Assembly (NCBI GenBank): GCA_004194705.1
Contig: SADC01001335.1
Span: forward strand, 372,001-436,000
Length of the DNA: 64,000 nt
From: Ditylenchus dipsaci
Taxonomy: Eukaryota; Nematoda; Chromadorea; Rhabditida; Anguinidae
Reading direction: 5' to 3'
Each line of letters opens with the position of its first letter. Within the stretch, counting starts at the first letter, position 1. The position numbers and the translations under genes are program-made. The notes beneath the pieces are model-generated. The model was given only the letters and a program-made list of their open reading frames with translations, ran no database searches and was not told where the DNA came from. Of the stretch, positions 54,117 to 64,000 are shown piece by piece.

Positions 54117-57100
54117 CCTGTTTCTTATTTCTCTGCTATCTGCCTCCCTTACAAGAAGATTCTTGAACTTTTCAATTTTGTTGTTACTTTTCGTAATGGC
54201 TTATTCACGTATTTTGAGTTCGCTAAGAGGTGTTCACGTGCTCAAAAATCCGAACTCGAACGTCTCGAACAGTCTCGAAGAGAAATAAGTGCTTATGTAT
54301 ATAGCATAGATCGCTGAGAATCTCACGCAAGAGCGGTCAAAGGCCACTAAAAGTTAGTTTGGGGGAGGGGGAGTGACTAAAGAGGTTCAAGTTATATACA
54401 TAAACATTTTCAAATTCGACCTCGAACTTTAACTCAAACTCGAAGTACGTGAACAAACCATAAGATTTCAAAGCATCCTAAAAAATAACATTTTTAACTC
54501 TTAGAAAAGAAATTTTATTGATGTTTTTGACGTGTGCGTAGTGTATATATGTTAATTTGTTGGCTGTGCCGACAAGTAGTGGTGCCACAGGTTGGTTAGT
54601 TTTTGTGCGTTGGAGTTAGTGGCTAAGTGAATGGATGAATGATGTTCAGCTGCCACTACTGCTCATGCATTTTTGATTAGCTTAAAAGCGAGGGCACACA
54701 AAGACTTTGCCAATTCTTTTTATTTCTCTCTTTTGCCATGAAACATTTAATAATGTCACTAAATGGGGGGGGGGTAACAGCATGGTAATGGATCTAAAAA
54801 CATTCATACCCAAGGGAAGACTTATTTTCAATTTTTTACATTGAAAATCGATTTGTCGGGCTTAAAATTTTGAATCGTGCCGCTAATCTCTCGCTTTTTA
54901 TATATAAATCACGTTTAGACCCCTATTTATTCAAGAAAACTTTTAAGCAAGTTAGCACTTAGGTTTTGGCCAAAAATTTGTCTATAAGTATAACAATGCG
55001 AAAATCCTTTTTTTAGAAATCCCAATCAGAGAATACCGTCATACGGCGTTTATTTCATATGTTGTTTTAGCGTTTATTTAATATTTTGCATAGTTTTTTC
55101 CCGCATTTTCTTAACTCTTACGAGCTCTACTGTTCCCGATTTTTATATTTTATTTGAGCGACCGAAAATCTCAAAATTAACCCCGAAAAATCTAATTTAA
55201 AAGGGGTTGGGAAAAATTATACGTAGGTAATTAGGTATAACAGCGATAAACCCTATTTTATGTTCTCCCATTTTAAAAGCAATTATTCTTTTTTGTCTCG
55301 ATACGCCAAAAAACTTATATCAAACAATTTTTTTCCAAAAAGTCAAACACATATTTTTGGTAACTTAATTCAATTTCTCTAACAGCAACAATGTGTGTGC
55401 ACTCACAAGAGCCAGGGGAATTTGAGATTTCTAGTCTGGCAGAGATTTGGCAGGATGGCTGCGGGACGCTGCCCAAATCCTTTTATGTTATATTATAAAA
55501 TTTATGTGGGCTTGGCAAGCGGCACAAAGCCCAGTGTGCCCCCCCCCCCCTCCCTTGTTGTCAAACCACTTTTGCCGTTAATGGCTGTGTGTGCATTTGG
55601 GGAGTTCACCTCAGGAATTCCTTTTTTTGCATACCCTCTTTTTGAGGACAGCAGAGGAAATAGAAGTAAACAGTTTTGCAGGGCTAAAACAAATTGTTGT
55701 AGTTGCTTCTATAGTGGAGTTGTCAATAGCAGCAACAGCAAAAATAGGTGAATGTATTAATTCTTGAGTGTGGTGTTTGGATTTACTAATTGAGTTAGAT
55801 TGGTTTGTTGTGTGTGTGTGTTTCGATGCAGCTCTTTTGCTAATTGATTTGTGGTTGGCTTATAAGAGATTGTCGTAATTGGTTTGATAGGCTGTGATAA
55901 ATATTTTTCCTGAGATTCATTCCATTAAATACTGAAATACTTTTTTTATTTTATAGCTTACGGTATTTCTTCTAATATTCTAGAGTCCATAGAGGGCTCT
56001 ATTAGATGAAATACAGTATTATCACAGTGGCTGTAAGTACTTTCCCTCTCCAAATTATTCTTTTACCCCTCCAAATCATTCATTTATCCCCCAAATCGTG
56101 AAAATGAGTATTTATCGGTGTTTTTATGTCGTAAATTTGTTTTCTTCTGATCATTATGTAGCCCTAAAGCTCTTGTTTCTCATAAGCTACCAACTGACCC
56201 CTTGTTGTTGAAATTTTTTTAGAAATACCAATTTTTATGAAAGAGGAGTTGTTTCATAAAAACGGGTATTTTTCGAATTTTTTTCAACAACAAGGGATCA
56301 GTTGATGGCTTATCAGAAACAAGAGATTCAGGGCTACATGATGATCGAAAGAAAAAAAAATTACGACATAAAAAAACCGAGAAGTACTCATTTTTACGAC
56401 TTGGGGGAATAAATGAATGATTTGGAGGGGTAAAAGAATTTGAGCCTGATCACAGTTATCCCAAAGTTGACTTTCCAATTTTCATCTTATTAAAGCAAAA
56501 ATTTTTTTATGTTAGTTTGTTGCAATCACTCTCCTTCAAAAAAATCGGTGCAAAAGTCGTTGAAGAAAACCTTTAAGAATCTCGCCAATTTTATAGATCG
56601 AAAAGCCCTAGAACACTATTTTATCCATTTTTGGAGCCACGGGAGATTCCGTACTTTAGCCGCTTGGTATAAGTAAATTTAGATTGCGCACATGTACACA
56701 AAACCGGATTCCCAGGGTTTCTGCTCGGATATGCTCGGAAAAAGATTATGCATTTGCTTAAAAATATTTTGCTCGAGCATTATGACAACTCTGGTGGCGA
56801 GCGTGCCCCTTTAATATTCGATTGTTTACCCACCCGGTTCAGATAACCAAATAATCCTGGACCGGGTTGAGCCAAATCACTCTTCCGCGCGCTACCCTTA
56901 CATTAAAAACTCATAAACATTTATTTCTCGTATGCAAATATCGCAGGTTTGCGTCTTTCTTTCACTTCTTACAATCTTGATACTAAAATGTATACTAACT
57001 CTCACAAATCAAAGCTTTGTTGATTACATCTCTTGTCATGAAATCTCTTTTTTCTCAACAGCTTGACACTTAATTTGTGTATGTATGTCAATGTACTTGT

Positions 57101-58173
57101 AAATCAATTGAAATAAGCCCTCGAGCAACTCTCTCTGAGCACTCAACTTTAATAGTAGCAGTAACACTAGCGCCGGCCAGCTCTCCCTGTTCCCCTATCC
57201 ATCCCCTGCTATATATCGATCCCCCTGTCCTCCAAGCTGGCAATAACAACATCCAGCCAAGCGGTTAAAGCGGAGAGGGCCAGTACCTTCTGTTGCCAGA
57301 CTCATGAGGCAGCCCCTCAGCTGCTGATTCTCAGCTACTCAAACCCAGTTTCCTCAGTCCCATCCGCCAAACACAGGCGGAGGGGACTCAAAGCAAAAGC
57401 CAGCTAGCTGGATAGATGGATATATAACGACCATGCGACACTACCTTTTCATTGATTGGTTAGACTAGGCAGCATCCAGCTGGCCACCAACTCGGCCTAA
57501 AACACTCTCTATTGCGTAAGGAGACACACACGCCCGCTTCAGCTGCAAATGTTCGATTTTTATTGGAGTGTCTGCTGTTGGTGTGCGCCTAGGCCTTCCT
57601 TGCCTGCTTGCTTCCTCACGCTACTATCTCTGCTGCTGCCAGTCCTTCTTGCCAGTCTCCCTCCTTTCCTTACTGCCATATATATATATGCAATGGGGGT
57701 GTGTGCGCCGCCTAGTGAACTTCCGCCATTATTTTTGCTGAGGAATGGTTTTGAGACTAGTAGTATTTGGTGATTTGGCATTGTTTTTTTCGTAGATGGA
57801 TGTATAATATATGGTGTTTTTATTGGCACTTTTTAAAAGAAGATTTGTTTTGAGGATAGGTCTGTAAATAGGTCGAGGGCTTGAATACCTTTTGTAAGAT
57901 GTTGGTGTTTGAATGAAGTGTGTGTAGATAGCGAGCAATGATAACCTAGACATAGATTCATTTTACATATATGTCTTTTTGTTCAGATTTAAATCTTGAT
58001 TTTATGAAATAGGAGAAAAAATTCAGTCTCTTTTTTATTAAACCCAAAAAGAAATAAAAAAGTTGGATTTTTTAAGTTGAAGTTGAAATAACGGTGGTTT
58101 AAATATTCTCGAATATAGCAAAAAAATGTAATCCTGATCGTTTTTTTTCTTGATTTTTCATAATAAAAATAAG
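54117..58173. other. repeat-poor stretch without supported genes
   Basis: 54215-54450 carries inverted GAACTCGAAC words (relative of the element nested at 36430). 55966-56022 is a short ACCGTATTT-like hairpin, and 56105-56420 is a foldback of GAAAATGAGTATTTNTCGG-type arms. The remainder (54500-54760, 55380-55950, 57000-57780) has balanced composition with no exon chain. An ATG at 55391 after TCTAACAG opens MCVHSQEPGEFEISSLAEIW and stops within 36 codons; it may be a 5' exon of something larger. Confidence 0.3.
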
Positions 58174-58688
58174 GGCTCTATATGTGTTCGTGGAACTCCC
58201 AAAAAAATTTTGCCTTGGTCCCCCCTGTTGTTTTTTTTCGTAATTTTTTGAAATTTGTGCCTTGGTCCCCCTGTTGATTTGTTTTTAATGTGTTTTTCTC
58301 GAAATAAAGAACACTGTATGCAAGAACTCGTACTTTAAAAATTCTTGGCTGAGCCTCAAGTATGTGAGCCCTTGTCCATTTACTACGGTGGACAGAAAGG
58401 TGAACTTCCATTGAATTAAGGGTCGGCCGAAGGCCGGCCAGGTAAAAAACCCTTTAAGGAATTTTTCTCTTTAATGATTTTTTTACCTGGCCGGCCTTCG
58501 GCCGACCCTAATTCAATGGAAGTTCACCTTTCTGTCCACCGTAGTAAATGGACAAGGGCTCACATACTTTAAAAAAAGGTTTTTGGCTGTTTGATACTTT
58601 TCAAGACTTTTGAAAAAAAATATCAAAACAAATCAACAGGGGGACCAAGGCAAAATTTTTTTGGGAGTTCCACGAACACATATAGAGC
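58174..58688. mobile_element. 515-bp foldback element
   Basis: Ends GGCTCTATATGTGTTCGTGG and the inverse, then GCCTTGGTCCCCCCTGTTG. The centre is a second palindrome, AGGGTCGGCCGAAGGCCGGC with its inverse (58420-58512). Confidence 0.85.
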
Positions 58689-58812
58689 CAAAATAAGCAT
58701 TTTCCAAAAAAAAGTTGGTTTTGGTACCCATCGTTTTTTTAGATCTGTCAAAATAAGGGTAACGGCAGGGCAGCGCCAGTAAGGACAGGCTCAAACGCTT
58801 ATCTACAGAAAG

Positions 58813-59045
58813 TAGGGTTGCATTCGGTCGGTTTTTTTTAAATTGGTAGGTTTTTAAAAACCAGTATTTTTCAAAGCCGGTTTTTGGTTCCGGCTTTCTC
58901 AATTTCTTTCGGTCGGTTAACCGAACTGTGCCTGATTTTCGGTTAATTTTTGTCATAAATGAACCGGTATTTTGCTAAACCCGGTTTTCGATTTTCCCGC
59001 TTTTTCTGAACCCGGTTTTCGGTTAACCGACCAAATGCAACCCTA
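58813..59045. mobile_element. 233-bp hAT-like MITE, TAGGGTTGCATTCGGTCGG ends
   Basis: TAGGGTTGCATTCGGTCGG and its inverse CCGACCAAATGCAACCCTA; flanks ACAGAAAG / ATAGAAAG are an 8-bp duplication with one mismatch. Interior words AACCCGGTTTTCGGTTAACC recur. Confidence 0.8.
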
Positions 59046-59690
59046 ATAGAAAGCGTGAAAAAAACCAAAACCAACACAAAAAATTGTTTGCTAATCCTGA
59101 AAACGTGTGTTCTTTTGTTTTTAGGGCATAAAAAGCCTCATACGGCGATAAACCATGGTTTTGACATGAACTGCACCCTAATTTTGACTTTGAGTTTTGA
59201 AAACAATGCGAACCCGATACGCTGACTCACTCACAAACATTTAGGCAAGTGTATCATTAAAAAAGATGCTATTTGCGTGGGTTTGGCCATCCAAGTCATA
59301 GATCAACAAGAGCACCTAAATGAATTGCAGATGGTCCTCCTGCCTGCTGCTGTCATCCTTGCAAAAGCTTCAAAATGTTGTTTTTTCTAGCTTGCCCCTA
59401 TTTATCGATGTGTTTAAGCGCAATGGCATGTCACCCTCTGTTAGTTTTTAATTAAAAATCCCCCTGTCTTCCCTTGTTTTGCTGCCAATGCTACGCACTT
59501 AAGTGCTGCCTAAAAATTAGGATAATAACTTTCTTAAATGCCTTACCATAATTTTGGGCCAACTTTCAACACAGCATAATTTGCTTTGTGCGGTTTGTGT
59601 CTAAAACGTTATTTTTTGTTATCCGCGAAGAAGTTGGTGGGTCACCCTTACATGAATAAATTAAAAAAAAAACCTTTGCTTAATAGCAGT

Positions 59691-59766
59691 ACCCTCGGTA
59701 GCTCAGTGGCACGGCAGTGCAGCCTGTCAAAATTGGTCATAGATTCGATTCTCATTTGATTTTTTA
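59691..59766 (+). ncRNA. tRNA-like pseudogene with pol III terminator
   Basis: CTCGGTAGCTCAGTGGCACG (A box/D arm) and, 35 bases on, TAGATTCGATTCTC (B box/T arm), followed by TTTTTT. The acceptor-stem halves do not pair, so it is a tRNA-derived remnant or SINE head. Confidence 0.5.
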
Positions 59767-62700
59767 TATAAAATTTAACTAGGCTTGGCAGATTGTGTTC
59801 CGGCGGGATTCGGGATTGGGGTTTTCGAAATTTTCGTGATCGGGATTCTCAAAAATGTCGGGATACCGATCGGGATTTTCCGCTAATTGAGTGATAAAAA
59901 AAGAAACAGAGACAAGAGAGACAAATTTCCTAGCTCACGCCTATTTTTTTTGAAATTCCACTTTTTAACCAAATTTTGACTGTTTGGCTTATTTTTGGCT
60001 ATATACCAGCCATATTGCACTCATCCCTAAAGATGTACTTATAATTATCATTTTTAATCTTTTTCTTCATTCTATATCTGTACCTCTCACAAAACACCAT
60101 CCACATCCCAAATCCATTTCAATAATAACAAGAATATACTAAAACAATAACCATACTAGCAATAATAACAACAACAACAACATCTATACAAATACACAGC
60201 AGTCAATAGCCTATTGTGTTTGCTTGCAGCAACCACCACCAATCCAAACAGCAGCAATTTCAGCTAAAAACAAAGATTTTTGTCCACAAGCTAGTTAGGA
60301 CTAGACTATTTCAAGACTATATCTATTCTATGCCTGCTCCTGCAGTAACCTGATATATAGCCACATTCCAGTCTCAAAAACTTTTTTGTCTCTTCTTTTT
60401 TTTGTGGATTAATCAAAAATGCAAGAGTAGTGGTTGTGCTGGTATTATTGTTTTTATTATGCACGCTTTTTCTTTTTTTCAAAAAGAAGATTTTGTTGAT
60501 TTAGAAGTGTGTGTGCTCCACCAACCATTATTAGGCCAATTCAACTTTTATGCCCTTTGTTATAGAAGACCACAAAGTTAGACATTATAAACTAAGATTT
60601 GTTTTTTCTATTTGCTCATTTTCTTTCACTATGGCTGGCAGGCTTCGGATTGGCATGTCTATTTTGATTTTAAATTGTAATTGTGAGCTAACTGTGAATG
60701 AAGCATACAGGATGTTGGGTAATTTGCCAAAAGTTTGTTGGTCAAACCTTGTTTCAGGACAAATGTAGTTTTGGTAAATCGTTTTTTCAACCAACCGTGG
60801 CGTAATGCCAGACTCTGGTCAATGCAGTACTTGATCTAGCCGGTTTTAGCCAATTTTTAGCTTGAGTAGCTCTCAGTACTCAGGGTGCATTCACTGGCTA
60901 CTGAGCCACAGATCACCTGTCGCTGTGGTCAGGGTTTTCTCTCCTTATTAGAACCTACTACAAAACTTTTTTTAAGAAATGGCAAGATAAGAAGACGATG
61001 GTATGTTTTTGTGGTCTTCTTGACTGAGCATTGATTGCAAAGAGGATTAACTCCCCTCTCCTGCCTATTTCACTTTCTTTTTTCACTTTTCTTCTTCTAA
61101 TGGCTGTGCTTAGACTAGGCTTATTTTGGTTCATCTCGTTGTTGTTGTTAACTACTTTTTAAGTTTACTAGAGACTAGTTTCAAATTGCTTTCCAACATA
61201 TTTTGCACAGTTTTCGTGTTCCTAAGTTTTTATTTAGAAAATGGATCTATGAGGTTTTAGTTTGTAGGCAGCTACAAAACCAAATGTGATTTGCCGATTT
61301 GTGTTATTACTTCTTTCTTATTACACTTTTTAACTGCTTTGCCGAAACTAACGAAATAGCGGCTAAATTGAATAACACACAGCCTTTAAGCGAAGGCTCA
61401 AAAAATGAACAAATGACAAAATACCTAGGACCATAGCTAGAGAGAGGCAAAGAAGGAAGCCAAGGAAAGTCTTTAAAAAATTGCCCCACCTACCCCTAAG
61501 CTGAATTTTTATTCTTTTTTTTTACTTTCATTCATTAAGCATTCAACTAAAAAACCTTGAACTTAAAAAATAGGTTAGGGAATTAAGGTGTAAATAAAAT
61601 ATTCTTGCCGGTGAAAATCCCAACCCAATTTAATCTGTCCTATTTTGATCTAACTCCCATTTTTTACTTAATTTGCCATCCATTTTCTTCTATAGCTCGA
61701 CTAACAATACATCCAGTAAAATTTCAGTTGGCAAGCTCAATTTCTTCTTCAATCTGCCTAATTGACATCAGTGCATCCATATACTCGGGGCTTCAGATTA
61801 TCTTAAAAGCAAGATTTTTGGATTATTGGCGATTCTCTAAAAACACAGAGATTGTGTGTTGGCTAGTTCACCCTCAAGTCACATTCCACTTTTTCCAAAC
61901 AAAAAATTGGCATAAATATTGCTGTGGTGAGTGAGGTAGCTAGCCAGATAGACAACCAATAATTATAGCTGGTGTAACACGCGATTCTAAATGAGCAAGT
62001 AGTGGTGTGAAATCTATTTTAGCTAGCTTACTTCGTTACACCACTACTGCACGGATAACCAACATTTGACTGAGATTTGTATTTTGAGGAAAGAATGTAC
62101 AAAGCGCAAGTTGGTTTTTTAAACATTTGGTTCAGGGTTTTTCAAGATGGATGAGTCCTGTAAATGTAGTTCTAAATCCCAGCTAGATTCAGTCATGTCC
62201 CTAAAAATTTACACCCCCGCCAACCAAAAACCAGAAATGTCACATGTGCAGGGGTTTACTTTTTGGACGAAGCTTTTTCTGCCACGATTTGGCTAAACTA
62301 AAATATGGCAAAAAAGCCTAATCGTGGTATAAAAAAAGTGGTAAAAAAGCCAAAACGTGACAGAAAAAAAGATTCATCTTTCATTTTTGTCGCCCGGGTC
62401 CAGTACTCAAGACTCCTACCAGCCACTCCTCATCATTACCCACTTCTTCTGAGTCATTATGAGGTCTGAAAATGCCTACCACCTATCATTCAACTTCAAA
62501 AACACCCAAACACGCAAGTCTTTACGGCAAAACTGCTGCCATTAGTTGCAAATGTGACCGGTAAAATCGAAATCCTTGCAACTTTTGGGCTATATCAACC
62601 AAAGACAACTGGCAAAGACTTTGAAATCTAGTTCAAAAAAGTGTCGGGTCCCAGGCGGGAACGAACTTGAAAGGGGTGTCGTTAGATTGAGATTCAACTG

Positions 62701-63400
62701 TATGAAATTTAGTGGTAGAATTCAGTAATTTACTGGTCGAAATTCAGACACAATCAAATTTAAGCCTTCAGTTTATTTTTTGAAAAACACTTGATTTAAT
62801 TGTTTGTTGTTTGTTTTAGAAATAATTTATTTCTTTGTTGAAACAAATATTTTTTGATCCCAACGTCTAAGAAAAGATGCATGAAATCAAATGGGTGTTC
62901 GTGTGTCCTTCATTGATTTTAGTTTCACAAGGACGCTCGCTTGCCTGTCATTAGTCTTCCCTTTGCGCATAATGGCGTCTAGTGTTCACTATCAATTTCT
63001 TTGTTCCCTCTGCCTTCCTATTTGTAATAATGTCTATATTTGGAGGACAAGGTTGCCCCCATCAAAGAACAGGGTGTATGTGTGTATCAGTCCATCAGCC
63101 TCAAAAGAAAATACCAATTTTTGAACAAATGACTTCATTAATCACTTGCGCCCCTACAAATATTTGATGTTGTTGTTGTGGCGGTACTGTTGTGGTCTAG
63201 AACTTTTTTTATTAGTTCTTTGTCTGATTGTTTTTTAAATTGGATTTTGGCGGTTTTCTTTTCTCGTGTAAAGTTTTAGACCGGAAATTTTAAATCGGCT
63301 AACTTTTAAAGGAGTTTCACAATAAAAGCTAAAGCCACAGTCACGTGTTCACAGTTTGTGGCATTGCATTTTCATACTACTTGCTGGAAATTCGACCCCC
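59767..63400. other. repeat-poor stretch without supported genes
   Basis: 59790-59885 repeats CGGGATTCGGGATTGGGG words like the hAT remnants. 60150-60250 has CAACAACAA runs. 62640-62702 is the right end of a pogo-like element (GGCGGGAACGAACTTG ... TTCAACTG). The rest shows no exon chain on either strand; ORFs here start and stop without splice or poly(A) context. Confidence 0.3.
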
Positions 63401-63560
63401 AGATGGGTCTGACGTTTTTTAGGCTTAGCCCTTAGGCTTGGGGGTAGGCAAGCGTACGGAACTTTTTCTGTGGTCTGGGACACATATTTGGGTACTCTTC
63501 ACTTAACTTTCAAAAGGGGAAATTTTTAGGCTGGGGGGGGAGGTATTCTATACTAGGGTC
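63400..63560 (-). repeat. inverted relative of the repeat at 18389-18760
   Basis: GGCTTAGCCCTTAGGCTTGG, TTTTCTGTGGTCTGGGA and a G-run with AGGTATTCTATACTAGGG correspond, in reverse, to 18540-18690 in the SPTLC2-like intron. Confidence 0.5.
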
Positions 63561-64000
63561 CCAAAGTATATCCCAAAATATGGGCGAAAAGCGCGAAGAA
63601 TAGATATAAAAAATCTAAACTTTTTGGAGGTAGACAGTTATAGTAAATACGGTATTCGTCTTTTCTCGTTCATACTATTTTAAGAATTATGCTTCTAATG
63701 TCTCTGGCTTTCGCTTTTACCAACTGTTAAAATTTTGCGCTACGTACAGTTTATGCCAAAAACGTAGAAAATTTGAAATTTTTTGTGTGGATAGCCTCCT
63801 GCCTGATCGATTTCTATTAAAGCCCTCACCTTAACAAAAATTTACTTTGTCTGAATGGGTATATTGCCTCATTTAATCATCTTTTTAAACATTTTAGGAT
63901 TGTGTCTCTACAGCTAAGCTATTTGTTTGAAATTCTGTTTTCTTATCCAAGTTCCTAAGAGCTGAAGTGATTTAGTAAAATATTTTATTCAACAATTACA

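Noticed and set aside
55395..55751. 118-codon plus-strand ORF
   Set aside because: It starts with GTG, crosses a poly(C) run, has low-complexity composition and no splice or poly(A) context.
61605..61934. 109-codon plus ORF
   Set aside because: No splice-site, start or poly(A) support and no recognisable domain; AT-rich intergenic composition.

Overview
The window is nuclear DNA of a nematode. The best marker is a minus-strand gene at 503-3452 with an SXP/RAL-2 (DUF148) domain, a family known only from nematodes. Other support is the splice sites (TTTTCAG/TTTTAG plus many TTTAAG acceptors, several introns of about 50 nt) and AG acceptors lying 2-3 bases before start codons, as expected for spliced-leader trans-splicing. 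No species is claimed. The DNA is AT-rich, gene-poor and very rich in foldback (inverted-repeat) transposons.

No long ORFs exist because exons are small. I rebuilt genes by joining splice sites and requiring matching reading-frame phase. The genes are: a secreted SXP/RAL-2 protein with a Gly/Arg-rich tail (503-3452, -); the 3' end of a one-pass membrane protein (3602-3875, +); an 82-residue gene (9187-9547, +); serine palmitoyltransferase long-chain-base subunit 2 (about 15894-21044, +), which carries two one-base disruptions in homopolymers; an unidentified five-exon gene (21321-25302, -) tail-to-tail with it; a short headcase/HECA-like gene (29701-30748, -); a GNAT acetyltransferase cut in two by a transposon (35634-37168, -); a 65-residue secreted peptide gene (39175-39555, -); and a weak three-exon gene (53364-53696, +).

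Mobile DNA: 6.1-6.8 kb has a 164-bp LTR next to the end of a retrotransposon integrase. 9.8-15.7 kb is one hAT transposon with a degenerate spliced transposase, opened by four later insertions whose target duplications can be read. A second hAT remnant is at 22.2-23.1 kb. Pogo-like elements with CAGTC termini and TA duplications recur throughout (9.8, 33.5, 35.8, 37.4, 43.1 kb), and one carries a CENP-B-type helix-turn-helix fragment. A mariner-like family with TAACGGGTGA termini occurs three times, and an ACCGTATTT family at least five times. Several elements carry tRNA-like pol III boxes.

44.3-45.3 kb is a 15-bp tandem array encoding pentapeptide repeats. 50.5-51.5 kb and 54.5-64 kb contain long repeat-poor stretches with no coding signal, possibly intron or regulatory DNA of a large gene outside the window.
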